Source: Udaeobacter sp025935755
GTDB lineage: Bacteria > Verrucomicrobiota > Verrucomicrobiia > Chthoniobacterales > UBA10450
Length of the DNA: 50,901 nucleotides
Reading direction: 5' to 3'
Assembly (NCBI GenBank): GCA_036278715.1
Contig: DASUKN010000083.1
Span: 1 to 50,901 of the forward strand
Below are positions 39,466 through 48,098 of the stretch, piece after piece (within the stretch, counting starts at the first letter, position 1; the number at the start of each line of letters is the position of its first letter). The translations under genes and the position numbers were made by a program. Under the pieces are notes generated by a model. That model worked only from the letters and a program-made list of their open reading frames with translations, ran no database searches and was not told the DNA's origin.

Positions 39466-41442
39466 ATGGGATTAACTCTGGTTGAAAAAATTGCGACTCG
39501 TCATTCGGACGGTCTTGCCCCGGGAACACAGGTGCGCAGCGGCGATTTCGTTTCCATTCGGCCGCGTCATGTCATGACACATGACAACACCGGCGCAGTA
39601 ATTCCGAAATTCAAACAAATCGGCGCAACATCCATCGCGGACCCCGCACAGCCGGTCTTCGCTATCGATCACGACATCCAAAACGTCACGCCTAAAAATC
39701 TGGAGAAGTACGCTAACATCGAAGCGTTCGCGCGTAAGCACGGCATTGATTTTTACCCGGCTGGCACCGGCATTTCGCATCAGGTGATGGTGGAGCAGGG
39801 CTATGTCGTTCCCGGCGCCCTGGTGGTAGCTAGCGATTCGCACTCGAATTTATACGGCGCCGCGGCGGCGCTAGGCACACCCGTCGTGCGGACCGACGCC
39901 GCGAGCATCTGGGCAACCGGAGTGACTTGGTGGCAGGTTCCCAAAATCGCCAAGGTAGTGCTCAAAGGAACTCTTTCGCCAGGCGTCGTTGGCAAGGATG
40001 TCATCATCGCTTTGTGCGGACTGTTTAACAAAGATGAGGTCCTCAATCACGCCGTTGAATTTTTGGGCGACGGCGTGGCGAATCTTCCAATGTCTGCGCG
40101 GATGACCATCGCCAATATGACCACCGAATGGGGCGCGCTCGCGGGCGTGTTTCCGTTCGATGAAGTGACCGTGAACTACTTGCGCTCGCGCGTTCCTGAA
40201 TTCACGAATCCGAAACGCCCGGGAACGCGGGGACCGAAAAGTCGCGCGGGATATACGGACGGCGATATCGACGCCTGGTGGAAGAACCGCAGCGAGATCA
40301 GCGCCGACGCCGACGCTGAGTACGCCATCGAACTGGAGCTCGATCTGGCGACCGTGGTTCCGCATGTGTCCGGTCCTAACGAAGTTAAGACCATGGTGTC
40401 ATTGCCGGAAATGGAACGAAAGCATGTGACCATTCAGAAGGCATATTTGTTGTCATGCGTGAACGCGCGTTTCGAGGATTTGCATGACGCTGCCGAAGTC
40501 GTGCGCACCAAGGGGGGACACGTTGCCGATGGCGTCGAATTTTACCTGGCGCCCGCAAGCGCCGAAGTCCAAGCGCGGTCCGAGTCCACTGGTGATTGGC
40601 AAACTCTAATAGGCGCCGGCGCCATTCCGCTGCCGCCCGGGTGCGGTGCTTGCATCGGCCTGGGTCGCGGTCTCGTGCAAAAAGGCGAGATCGCGATCAG
40701 CGCCACCAATCGTAATTTCAAAGGCCGCATGGGTGATCGCGATGCGTACGTCTATTTGGGTTCTCCCGCTGTCGTCGCCGCGAGCGCGCTGGCCGGATTT
40801 ATTTGTGCGCCCAAACATTTCACGGAACGCGCCGCTGGCACAGCTGTTCGACGTGCCGAAAAGAAGTCAAAACCGCCGGGTTCGGTTGAGATCATGACCG
40901 GTTTTCCGCCAAGCGTGCGTGGTCGCGTGCTCTTCATCGATAAAGACAACTTGAACACGGACGGCATTTACGGCAGCAAACACACTTACCGCGATGACAT
41001 GACACCAGAGGAGATGGCTGCAGTAACATTTGAAAATTACGATCCCAACTTCAACAGGCTCTATCAAAAAGGCGACGTCGTGGTGGGCGGACTCAATTTT
41101 GGAAGCGGTTCCAGCCGCGAGCAGGCAGCGACCGCGCTGAAGTTCAAAGGGATCCCGTGCGTCATCGCCGGAAGCTTTTCAGAAACCTACAAGCGTAACG
41201 CATTCAACAACGGCTTCGTTGTTTTTGAATGTCCAGAATTGGTCACGCACTTGCGCGATACGTTGAATGATCGTGCGCCAACAATGGTTGGCCCAGAAAT
41301 CACAATCGACTACGCCAAGTCAACCCTCACCGTGGACGGAAAATCATTCCCCTTCCCGCCGCTCAGTCCCGCCGCGCAAGAGTTGATCGTCGCCGGTGGT
41401 GCCGAAAAGCTGGTGGCGTCGCGGTTGCGCGCAAAGGCGTAA
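39466..41442 (+). CDS. Homoaconitase-like aconitase-family hydratase
   Basis: The 658-residue protein includes both the aconitase core (about 1-480) and the swivel domain (about 490-650) in one chain. Iron-sulfur cysteines are in YLLSCVNARFEDL and PPGCGACIGLG; the swivel loop is GLNFGSGSSREQAATAL. The stretch GKDVIIALCGLFNKDEVLNH followed by MTIANMTTEWGALAGVFPFD is strongly like fungal homoaconitase Lys4, more so than bacterial AcnA or LeuC. It hydrates/dehydrates a tricarboxylate such as homocitrate or citrate. The downstream dehydrogenase (about 340 bp on) fits the next step. The true substrate is open. Confidence 0.85.
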   Translation: MGLTLVEKIATRHSDGLAPGTQVRSGDFVSIRPRHVMTHDNTGAVIPKFKQIGATSIADPAQPVFAIDHDIQNVTPKNLEKYANIEAFARKHGIDFYPAGTGISHQVMVEQGYVVPGALVVASDSHSNLYGAAAALGTPVVRTDAASIWATGVTWWQVPKIAKVVLKGTLSPGVVGKDVIIALCGLFNKDEVLNHAVEFLGDGVANLPMSARMTIANMTTEWGALAGVFPFDEVTVNYLRSRVPEFTNPKRPGTRGPKSRAGYTDGDIDAWWKNRSEISADADAEYAIELELDLATVVPHVSGPNEVKTMVSLPEMERKHVTIQKAYLLSCVNARFEDLHDAAEVVRTKGGHVADGVEFYLAPASAEVQARSESTGDWQTLIGAGAIPLPPGCGACIGLGRGLVQKGEIAISATNRNFKGRMGDRDAYVYLGSPAVVAASALAGFICAPKHFTERAAGTAVRRAEKKSKPPGSVEIMTGFPPSVRGRVLFIDKDNLNTDGIYGSKHTYRDDMTPEEMAAVTFENYDPNFNRLYQKGDVVVGGLNFGSGSSREQAATALKFKGIPCVIAGSFSETYKRNAFNNGFVVFECPELVTHLRDTLNDRAPTMVGPEITIDYAKSTLTVDGKSFPFPPLSPAAQELIVAGGAEKLVASRLRAKA

Positions 41443-41444
41443 AT

Positions 41445-41473
41445 GTAGCGACAGCGCTCTGTCGCCGTGCTAC
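41445..41473. terminator. Hairpin right after the homoaconitase-like gene
   Basis: GTAGC GACAG, loop CGCT, CTGTC then GCTAC, starting 3 bp after the stop. The stem is interrupted by 5 unpaired bases on one side. It is the first member of the repeat array that follows and probably marks the transcript end. Confidence 0.45.
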
Positions 41474-41640
41474 GCCGCGCCTCGACCCGTAAGGCAGCCG
41501 GAGGCGAGGCCGGGCTTTCAAAGCGAGGCGGCTACAATCCGCCGCGCCTCGACCCGTAACGCAGCCGGAGGCGAGGCCGGGCTTTCAAAGCGAGGCGCCT
41601 ACAATGTGCCGCGGCTCGACAGAGCAAGGCGCCTACAATG
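41474..41640. repeat. Tandem array with 67-bp period
   Basis: Units begin at 41474, 41541 and 41608, each with GCCGCGCCTCGACCCGTAA or a variant, and each of the first two ends CGAGGCGGCTACAAT or CGAGGCGCCTACAAT. The third unit is internally deleted. CTCGAC/CTACAAT blocks resemble the inverted repeat at 7617-7688. It lies in the spacer between the hydratase and dehydrogenase genes. Confidence 0.85.
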
Positions 41641-41778
41641 GCGGCAAACGCAATTTTCGTTCGTTTTCCCCGAGCTCCTGGTTCCCTGATTTAAAATCGC
41701 TCTTCGAAGTCTGACCTCGGCTGTGAATCGAGTTCCTTTACCTTGCCGAGGTTACACGACCCGCTACAGTCCCCCCTT

Positions 41779-42933
41779 ATGGCTAAATACAGAATCGCGT
41801 GGATGCCTGGTGATGGAGTCGGGCACGATGTCATGGAGGCTGCGCGCCTCGTTTTAGACCGGCTGAAACTCGATGCCGAATATGTGCCCTGCGAGATTGG
41901 TTGGGAATTTTGGTGCAAAGAAGGCAACGCGCTTCCCGATCGAACGGTCAAAGCATTAGAGGGAACTACTTGCGGTCTATTCGGCGCAATCACCAGCAAA
42001 CCGCAATCCGACGCAAAGGAGGAATTGGCACCAGAGCTGAAAGGGAAAGGGCTGGTGTATTTTTCGCCGATCGTCGGGCTGCGTCAGCTGTTCCATCTCC
42101 ACACGAACATGCGCCCGTGTAAAAGTTATCCCGGCAATCCCCTCAATTTCCGCGGCAACAAGGTCACGAATCCGAGCGGCGAAGATGTGCCGATTGATCA
42201 AGTCGTGTTTCGAGAAAACACCGAGGGCATGTACGGCGGCGTGGAATTTTTCCCGTTACCGGAACCGGTTTACACCGCGTTGTGCGCGAACCCGAAAATG
42301 AAAAAGTGGAAGGATAAGGCGGGATTGGAAAACATCGCGCTCTCCACTCGCATTATGAGCGTGCAAGGGTGCACCAACATTTGCAAAGAGGCCTTCGAGC
42401 ACGCCAAAAAAACCGGCCGCAAGCGAGTCACGCTGATCGAAAAACCGAATGTACTGCGCGAGACCGGCGGCTTAATGATGCGTTGCTTCAAGGATGTCGC
42501 CAAAAATTATCCGGATATACGTGCCGACGACGCAAACATCGACGCGATCTGCATGTGGATGTTTAAGAATCCTCAGGATTATTCGGTGCTCGTGGCTGAG
42601 AACATGTTCGGCGATATCGTGAGTGATCTCTGCGCCGGCCTGGTCGGCGGTCTCGGTTTCGCTCCGAGCGCAAACCTCGGTGACGATTACGCCGTGTTTG
42701 AGCCGACACACGGCTCAGCACCGAAGTACGCCGGCCAATACAAGGTGAATCCCATCGCGATGCTCTTAACGTCAAAGCTAATGCTTGATTGGTTGAAGGA
42801 AGACGACATGGCCGCGCGTTTGGAAAACGCTGTTGCGCGCGTCATCAAGGAAGGCAAAGTCCGCACCTATGACATGGGTGGGAACGCCTCTACGCTTGAC
42901 ATGGCCAAAGCCGTTGCTGATTACGCTGGGTAG
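41779..42933 (+). CDS. Isocitrate/homoisocitrate/isopropylmalate dehydrogenase family protein
   Basis: The ATG at 41779 gives 384 residues; an upstream TTG frame only adds 12 non-conserved residues. It has YRIAWMPGDGVGHDVMEAA, GAITSKP, HTNMRPCKSYPG (substrate-binding Arg), VFRENTEGMYGGVEF, VTLIEKPNVLRETGG, NPQDYSVLVAENMFGDIVSD (metal-binding Asp residues) and EPTHGSAPKYAGQYKVNP. It catalyses oxidative decarboxylation of a 2-hydroxy-tricarboxylate with NAD(P). Pairing with the Lys4-like hydratase suggests homoisocitrate, but isocitrate or isopropylmalate cannot be ruled out by reading alone. Confidence 0.88.
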   Translation: MAKYRIAWMPGDGVGHDVMEAARLVLDRLKLDAEYVPCEIGWEFWCKEGNALPDRTVKALEGTTCGLFGAITSKPQSDAKEELAPELKGKGLVYFSPIVGLRQLFHLHTNMRPCKSYPGNPLNFRGNKVTNPSGEDVPIDQVVFRENTEGMYGGVEFFPLPEPVYTALCANPKMKKWKDKAGLENIALSTRIMSVQGCTNICKEAFEHAKKTGRKRVTLIEKPNVLRETGGLMMRCFKDVAKNYPDIRADDANIDAICMWMFKNPQDYSVLVAENMFGDIVSDLCAGLVGGLGFAPSANLGDDYAVFEPTHGSAPKYAGQYKVNPIAMLLTSKLMLDWLKEDDMAARLENAVARVIKEGKVRTYDMGGNASTLDMAKAVADYAG

Positions 42934-42956
42934 CGCAGGCGTCCTGGCGTATTGGG

Positions 42957-42973
42957 TTCGGCGCATCGCCGAA
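42957..42973. terminator. Perfect hairpin after the dehydrogenase gene
   Basis: TTCGGCG, loop CAT, CGCCGAA: a 7-bp perfect stem 24 bp after the stop, in a convergent spacer of 150 bp that otherwise shows nothing recognisable. Confidence 0.5.
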
Positions 42974-43083
42974 ACGACATCTCCTACACTCGATTTGTAA
43001 CCTGTCTCAGAAGGGACTCAGCCCTCGTTGAAAGGGCAAACAATTCGAAACGACCTTCTTACTCGTCACAAGTCGCTTGGTCA

Positions 43084-44115
43084 CTACTTGCCAACAATCA
43101 CCGTTCTGACGTGATCGATGGAATGCTGAAGTGCGTCTAATGCCGCATTAATTTGACCAGCATCAAGATCGACCACGCGCAATGTCTCTGCCGGAAATTG
43201 AAGTTTTCCGCTGCGCACGAATTCGATGAGCGCTGGAATTTCAGTGGCGAGGTGATCGGAGACGCCGATGATTTCCGCTTCTTTGTTGATGACCTCAGTG
43301 TACGGATGAATAGCCATTGATTCGGCGGTTAACCCGACAAGAGCGGCGCGTCCGAGAGGTGTCAGACAGAGTACGGCCTGACGCATTGTTTTTGCGGAGC
43401 CGATTAATTCGAGCGCGACATCGACTCCTTTTCCGCCGGTCGCTTCTTTGATTTGCTGGACAGGATCTCCGGATTTGGCGTCGATCGGCACAGCGCCCAT
43501 CCTCGCGGCAGACGCCAGCTTCGCAGGATTGATCTCAACCACGTAAACATCTCTGCAATTGAAAGCGCGGGCCAATTGCAATGCTGAAAATCCCAGTCCG
43601 CCGAAGCCAAAAATCGCAACCGACTCGTTAGGTTGGAATCGCGATTTTTTCAACGCGTGAAGCGCAGTTGCAGACGAACACATCATGATTGCGCCGACTT
43701 CGAACGAAATCTCGTCTGGGAGCGGAAAGGCGTTCGCGCTGGGAACTTTGATGAATTCGGCGTAACCACCGTCGCGGTGTTTGCCAATCATCTGTCCGCT
43801 GCGACAGAACTGTTCCAGGCCGCGCATACAAAACTCGCAGCTACCGCAATAGACCAAATAATGCACGCAAACGCGGTCTCCCACTGAGAGATGCGTCACA
43901 TTGCTGCCGACGTCCTCCAAGCGACCCGCGACTTCGTGTCCAAGAGTCAGCGGTAAACGATCAATCTTGGAAATGCCGGCACGATAATGCTCATCGGAGT
44001 GACAGATCCCGGCCGCCGCCACACGGATTAGAACGTCGCGCGAACCAATCTCCGGAATTGCAATTTCCGATTGCTCGAGCGGTCTTCCGATCTGCGCAAG
44101 CCGCACCGCTTTCAT
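43084..44115 (-). CDS. Zinc-dependent alcohol dehydrogenase (MDR superfamily)
   Basis: The 343-residue protein has the catalytic zinc ligands in AGICHSDEHYR and TLGHEVAGRLEDVG, the structural-zinc motif CGSCEFCMRGLEQFC, and a Rossmann domain with AIFGFGGLGFSALQLARA. It oxidises an alcohol or reduces an aldehyde/ketone with NAD(P). It is the last gene of the minus-strand group, 63 bp after the cupin gene. The substrate is unknown. Confidence 0.93.
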   Translation of the reverse strand: MKAVRLAQIGRPLEQSEIAIPEIGSRDVLIRVAAAGICHSDEHYRAGISKIDRLPLTLGHEVAGRLEDVGSNVTHLSVGDRVCVHYLVYCGSCEFCMRGLEQFCRSGQMIGKHRDGGYAEFIKVPSANAFPLPDEISFEVGAIMMCSSATALHALKKSRFQPNESVAIFGFGGLGFSALQLARAFNCRDVYVVEINPAKLASAARMGAVPIDAKSGDPVQQIKEATGGKGVDVALELIGSAKTMRQAVLCLTPLGRAALVGLTAESMAIHPYTEVINKEAEIIGVSDHLATEIPALIEFVRSGKLQFPAETLRVVDLDAGQINAALDALQHSIDHVRTVIVGK

Positions 44116-44178
44116 TAGAGCTCATTATCGTGCGAGTTATTCCGCTGCCCAATTTATCGAGCTCACGAAATCGGTCGC

Positions 44179-44703
44179 TCAACGAACGAGCGCGTCCAGC
44201 TCTGCCTGATCGAGTCCGGCTCCCGAGTAATGCTTTCGGGTTAGTTCGAGAAGGGTGAACCCATCCTCATACGCCGCGAAGCTGCCGTTAGCCGGCTTGT
44301 CTAAATAGATCAGACCACCGTGGACTACGAAGAATGTGATCATCGGCTCCGGTGAATCTTCGGTGATTACCAGCGTGTGCGCTTCGCCTGCGGGTTCGTA
44401 AATGTACGTTCCAGGTTTCGCAATCCAATCATGCTCCAGGTATCGCCAGTGACCACGCATCGTGTAACCATGGACGCCGCCAATGTGGTAATGAGTTCCC
44501 ACCATTGAGCCGGGCAGTCCTTTCAGGACGACGCTGAATCCTCCCGACGTGACATTGAAGTAGCACGGCTGAAACCAGACACCGTCTGCATAAGGAACCC
44601 AGAGACGCTCATCATCGAGATTGGTGTTCGTGATGAAATGTCCGCGGTTTCTTTGATTTGGCTTCAGGCCATCAGTGAAACTGTTGAAAGCAGTGATCGG
44701 CAT
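44179..44703 (-). CDS. Cupin-fold protein, 2,4'-dihydroxyacetophenone dioxygenase-like
   Basis: The 174-residue cupin has the metal-binding set in GTHYHIGGVHGYTMRGHWRY and the later PAGEAHTLVITED. The sequence around ADGVWFQPCYFNVTSGGFSV resembles the 2,4'-dihydroxyacetophenone dioxygenase/ChrR-like cupin group. Such enzymes cleave a carbon-carbon bond next to a ketone. It is transcribed with a zinc alcohol dehydrogenase downstream. The exact substrate is unproven. Confidence 0.8.
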   Translation of the reverse strand: MPITAFNSFTDGLKPNQRNRGHFITNTNLDDERLWVPYADGVWFQPCYFNVTSGGFSVVLKGLPGSMVGTHYHIGGVHGYTMRGHWRYLEHDWIAKPGTYIYEPAGEAHTLVITEDSPEPMITFFVVHGGLIYLDKPANGSFAAYEDGFTLLELTRKHYSGAGLDQAELDALVR

Positions 44704-44811
44704 ATGTCTCCTTTTCGTGAGTGAACTATCGAGCCCGCAATCGAACTCGCCGTCAAGCGCTTTTCCTAAGGGGTCGATTACGCAAGAAGCGAGCCTTTTG
44801 AAAGCGTGCGG

Positions 44812-45966
44812 CTACTCCACAGTGACAACTACTTTTCCCCGAGCATGACCTTGTTCGAGATACCGGATCGCATCCGGAAGATCACTCAATTTGTAAGTGC
44901 GATCGATAACCGGCGTAACCTTTCCGGATTGCATCAACTCTCCGAGAAATGAGAGGTCATCGTGATTTAACTGGGCAAACATCATCCCAAATTTTTGACT
45001 GACGAATGGGGAAATGAGCATCGCCTTGATGGGACGGGCCATGGGACCAATCAAGCGCCCGTCGTTTGGTCCTCCACCACCGATCATGACACATTCGCCT
45101 TTCGGTTCGAGAGCGCGCCTGAACTGCGACAGCGGTTGAGTTCCCACGTTGTCGAGGATCAGGTCATAACGCTGCCCGGTCTTTGAAAAATCTTCTTTCG
45201 TGTAATCGATGACGTGGTCAGCGCCGATAGATCGGACCAGATCGAGATTGCGCGTGCTGCAAACACCGGTCACATCCGCACCGTAAGATTTCGCAAGCTG
45301 CACCGCAAAGGTGCCCACGCCGCCGGATGCGCCATTTATCAAAACCTTTTGTCCGGGTTGCACGTGTCCCTTGTCTCGAAGCGCCTGCAACGCTGTGATC
45401 GCTGCGATAGGAACGGACGCTGCTTGTTCGAACGTGATGTTAGCCGGCTTCAACGCTACCGCTCGAGATTCCCGAACACATACATACTGAGCGAAAGCCC
45501 CGGCTCGACCGCCGAACACTTCGTCACCCGGCTTGTATTGAGTGACGTTTTTGCCGACTGCTTCCACCATGCCGGCAAAATCTACGCCAAGTTGGGTTTC
45601 TTTTGGTTTGCGCGCTCCGAATCCAAACAGAAACCGGCCGATATACGGTGTGCCTTCGATAAAATGCCAGTCGAGCGGATTCACCGAAACTGCGCGAACT
45701 CTCACCAGGAGTTGATCGTTTGCAGGCGTTGGTTTTTCGATGTCCTGAAATTTCAGATTAGACAGACCGTAATCGCAGTAAACAATGGCTTTCATCGGAT
45801 TGGCTGGTGTTAAAGCGTAGCGCGCGCAGTCGTTACTCGATGTCCAGTAAGTCACAAAACTCCACAGGACCAGCAGCAAAACAACCGCAAGCAGGCTCCA
45901 TTTAACGAAGCGCTTCCACAGCTTACGAGGACGCCTCGGCCTGGGTTTGCCCTCAATACTTGTCAC
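44812..45966 (-). CDS. Membrane-anchored MDR-family NAD(P)H oxidoreductase
   Basis: The GTG at 45966 is preferred: it lies one base after the stop of the SnoaL-like gene with AAAGGA about 7 bases upstream. This gives 384 residues. A basic N-terminus (PRPRRPRKLWKRFVK) and one transmembrane helix (about 24-42, SLLAVVLLLVLWSFVTYW) come before a zinc-less quinone-oxidoreductase-type domain: MKAIVYCDYG, VRAVSVNPLDWHFIEG, GVDFAGMVEAVGKNVTQYKPGDEVFGG, INGASGGVGTFAVQLAKSYGA and a C-terminal GKVVVTVE. The anchor is unusual, since relatives are soluble. It probably reduces enones or quinones on the cytoplasmic face. Confidence 0.85.
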   Translation of the reverse strand: MTSIEGKPRPRRPRKLWKRFVKWSLLAVVLLLVLWSFVTYWTSSNDCARYALTPANPMKAIVYCDYGLSNLKFQDIEKPTPANDQLLVRVRAVSVNPLDWHFIEGTPYIGRFLFGFGARKPKETQLGVDFAGMVEAVGKNVTQYKPGDEVFGGRAGAFAQYVCVRESRAVALKPANITFEQAASVPIAAITALQALRDKGHVQPGQKVLINGASGGVGTFAVQLAKSYGADVTGVCSTRNLDLVRSIGADHVIDYTKEDFSKTGQRYDLILDNVGTQPLSQFRRALEPKGECVMIGGGGPNDGRLIGPMARPIKAMLISPFVSQKFGMMFAQLNHDDLSFLGELMQSGKVTPVIDRTYKLSDLPDAIRYLEQGHARGKVVVTVE

Positions 45967-45967
45967 T

Positions 45968-46492
45968 TCATTCCTTTTTCGTGTTAGTTGCATCGGATTC
46001 AGTACTGCTGGTTGTTTTTTGTCCTGAGAGAAGTCCCAGTTGTTGCATCAATGAAAGTTGATCGAAAGCGGACCACTCCTCTTTTATTTTACCATTCACG
46101 ATGCGCCAGATCGTTATTCCAGATTGCTCCGCCTTCTTTCCAGTGGCGGGCAAGCCGTTACCTGCGCCGGTATTGGTGCCGCGCGCAATCCAATAAATCG
46201 TCACCATATCGCCTTCAGCGATTAGTTTTTCCGGTACGATTGCGAGATCTGGAAACGCCTCATGCCAGCCTCTCAAGGCCGCCTGATCTTCGTTAAAACC
46301 GATATCTCGATGGATGCCATGATTGACGAAATCTTTGGCGTAAAGTTGTTCAGCGAGTTCAAACTTTCCTTTGCTGAGAAGCTCCTCGAACGCGCGCTTT
46401 GCGAGTGCCTTGTTTTGTTCCTGCAGGGACGAAGCACAAGCGATGCCTGCAAGTAGCAATGACCAGTTGATAACGATTGTAACTATCTTCAT
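45968..46492 (-). CDS. SnoaL-like (ester cyclase/NTF2-fold) protein with signal peptide
   Basis: The 174-residue protein starts with a signal-like segment (MKIVTIVINWSLLLAGIACASS). A SnoaL-type NTF2-fold domain follows: LAKRAFEELLSKGKFELAEQLYAKDFVNHGI, ALRGWHEAFPDLAIVPEKLIAEGDMVTIYW, and GITIWRIVNGKIKEEWSAFDQLSLMQQLG. The fold is used by polyketide cyclases, but many members have unknown roles. Its ATG overlaps the stop of the DUF4386 gene (ATGA) and its stop is one base from the next start, so it is part of a tightly coupled cassette. Confidence 0.85.
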   Translation of the reverse strand: MKIVTIVINWSLLLAGIACASSLQEQNKALAKRAFEELLSKGKFELAEQLYAKDFVNHGIHRDIGFNEDQAALRGWHEAFPDLAIVPEKLIAEGDMVTIYWIARGTNTGAGNGLPATGKKAEQSGITIWRIVNGKIKEEWSAFDQLSLMQQLGLLSGQKTTSSTESDATNTKKE

Positions 46493-47241
46493 AAGAATAT
46501 TGGGAATGTGTGATGAGGAAGGGTGGTAACAATGTTAGGCGTTGTTGGTGTTCTCACCGGCTGTAGTCCCTTAAACAAAAGCCACACGCTGACTGCGAGT
46601 TCAAAGACGGCCATCGGTGTATCGAAGATGTAGTCGTTGACGATTTTGTTGAAGTTCGGAAAGACCAGGAAGACGAAGGCGCAGATAACGCACCACGCAG
46701 ATGCAATGATACCGAAAACGGCAAGCGGTTTGGGGATGTAGCCAGATCGCAACCATAGCCAGGCACAAACAGTGGCGGCCAACCCGAAAAATGGCAGGCC
46801 GACATAGTAATCGTCGAAATTCGCCGCGATCTGCAACCTGGCCAAAGCTTGGACGTGGTCTGGTTGGAATACTTGAAGGTAAGGCGCGGTTCCCAGCAGC
46901 CTTAGTGCGCCAAGTAGATTCAGTGTCGCCAGCAGCCATAGTACCGCGAATACCAGACGAAACAGTGCTGCGACCAAGGCCAGGAGTCGATCTACTGGTT
47001 TAAGAATCATATAAAGCGCCGCGAGCAGAACAACGACATTTGCGCCGTACAGCAGAAAGCAAATGAGCGCCAGTCGCGCCTGCCTTTGGTGTGCGACAAT
47101 ATTTCGGGCCGTTTCTGCTGCATCGCGCGGAACGATAAGAGGGCCAAGCAATGCGTAATTCCCAAACACCACAATGATTACTGCGAGGAGACCTGTGACT
47201 CCCGCGATTCTCGCAGCTCTGCGTTGCGAATCGTCGATCAT
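46489..47241 (-). CDS. DUF4386-family membrane protein (second copy)
   Basis: The ATG at 47241 (two bases after the stop of the preceding gene) gives 250 residues; the longer frame to 47313 overlaps that gene and has a charged, non-conserved start. It has six or seven hydrophobic helices with the DUF4386 opening RRAARIAGVTGLLAVIIVV, a LALICFLLYGANVVVLLAALY helix, NFDDYYVGLPFFGLAATVCAW and LAVFGIIASAWCVICAFVFL. The function is unknown. It is a diverged relative of the gene directly upstream, perhaps from duplication. Confidence 0.82.
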   Translation of the reverse strand: MIDDSQRRAARIAGVTGLLAVIIVVFGNYALLGPLIVPRDAAETARNIVAHQRQARLALICFLLYGANVVVLLAALYMILKPVDRLLALVAALFRLVFAVLWLLATLNLLGALRLLGTAPYLQVFQPDHVQALARLQIAANFDDYYVGLPFFGLAATVCAWLWLRSGYIPKPLAVFGIIASAWCVICAFVFLVFPNFNKIVNDYIFDTPMAVFELAVSVWLLFKGLQPVRTPTTPNIVTTLPHHTFPIFL

Positions 47242-47243
47242 GT

Positions 47244-47957
47244 TCAAGCTTTCTTCATTTCCACTGCGCCGAGCTCGAGCCGTGGCAGCCTTGCACCTTT
47301 GATTAGCAGCCATAACATGATGGCCAGTTCTCCAAAAAGTACCGGTTGGAGTACCTTAAAAGCGGTGTTGTAGTTACTGGGGAAGAATAAAGCGATCACG
47401 CTCAGAACCACATAGCCGAAACAATTTATCATCAACCACACACCAATGACTCGCGGCAAAAATCCGGAGCGAAAGACTAACAACCCAAACGGAAAGAGCC
47501 ATACCCCCCAGAAGATCTCGTCGATAAAGATGCCCTGAGAATGCAGTCGAACGAACAGCATGCCCAAAGCGTTAAGCTGGGCGGTGTTGAACACGCTGAG
47601 AAATTGGCCGCCGTGAAACAGAATAAGCGCAGCGATGTTATTGAGCGTGTTGAGAAAACCAACGGCGGCCGAGACCAGAACAAAGCCAACCATCAACAAC
47701 GCCCAGTTTCGATTTAGGTTGCTGAATAAGCGATACAGCGCGACTGCCAGGCAAATGAAAAGGACTTGGCCGACAAGGTCGGTAAAAATCGCAACACGGA
47801 AGAGCGTCTCATGAGCAAGAACGTTGGCGGCGGTCGCTGTCGCATCGCCGCGTACGATGAGTTTGCCCGGAACATAAATTAAACTGAATGGCCCGGTAAA
47901 TACCATGGATGCGTACACCGCGCCCGCCAAACGTGCTGCTTTGTCCGTGGGATGCAT
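47244..47957 (-). CDS. DUF4386-family membrane protein (first copy)
   Basis: The 237-residue protein has about six helices: KAARLAGAVYASMVFTGPFS, VAIFTDLVGQVLFICLAVAL, NWALLMVGFVLVSAAVGFLN, a loop with LHSQGIFIDEIFWGVWLFPFG, SGFLPRVIGVWLMINCFGYV and a C-terminal helix LFGELAIMLWLLIKG. These are standard DUF4386 features. It is the first gene of the run DUF4386-DUF4386-SnoaL-MDR. The function is unknown; a membrane partner for the downstream oxidoreductase is only a suggestion. Confidence 0.88.
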   Translation of the reverse strand: MHPTDKAARLAGAVYASMVFTGPFSLIYVPGKLIVRGDATATAANVLAHETLFRVAIFTDLVGQVLFICLAVALYRLFSNLNRNWALLMVGFVLVSAAVGFLNTLNNIAALILFHGGQFLSVFNTAQLNALGMLFVRLHSQGIFIDEIFWGVWLFPFGLLVFRSGFLPRVIGVWLMINCFGYVVLSVIALFFPSNYNTAFKVLQPVLFGELAIMLWLLIKGARLPRLELGAVEMKKA

Positions 47958-48000
47958 AAGGCTTCGCTCGTTAGGTCAATGGGCAGGCATGCATTTGCAG

Positions 48001-48019
48001 GGCAGGCGCTTCGCCTGCC
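48001..48019. terminator. Perfect hairpin between the ABC operon and the DUF4386 run
   Basis: GGCAGGCG, loop CTT, CGCCTGCC: an 8-bp perfect stem inside a larger palindromic patch (47980-48060) rich in GGCA/TGCC blocks. It lies downstream of the ABC-2 permease stop and upstream of the first DUF4386 gene, all on the minus strand. It probably ends the ABC transcript. Confidence 0.5.
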
Positions 48020-48098
48020 ATTTGTGCATTGGCAAGCAATGCCCTTGCGCAGCAATCGGGTCGTGCTCGGCGAAAATTGGATGCGTACATATGTGCGA

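Noticed and set aside
41474..41640. CRISPR-like array
   Set aside because: The 67-bp units are contiguous, without unique spacers, and no cas genes are present.
45214..45813. 199-residue open frame antisense to the MDR reductase
   Set aside because: No recognisable domain; complement of a conserved gene.
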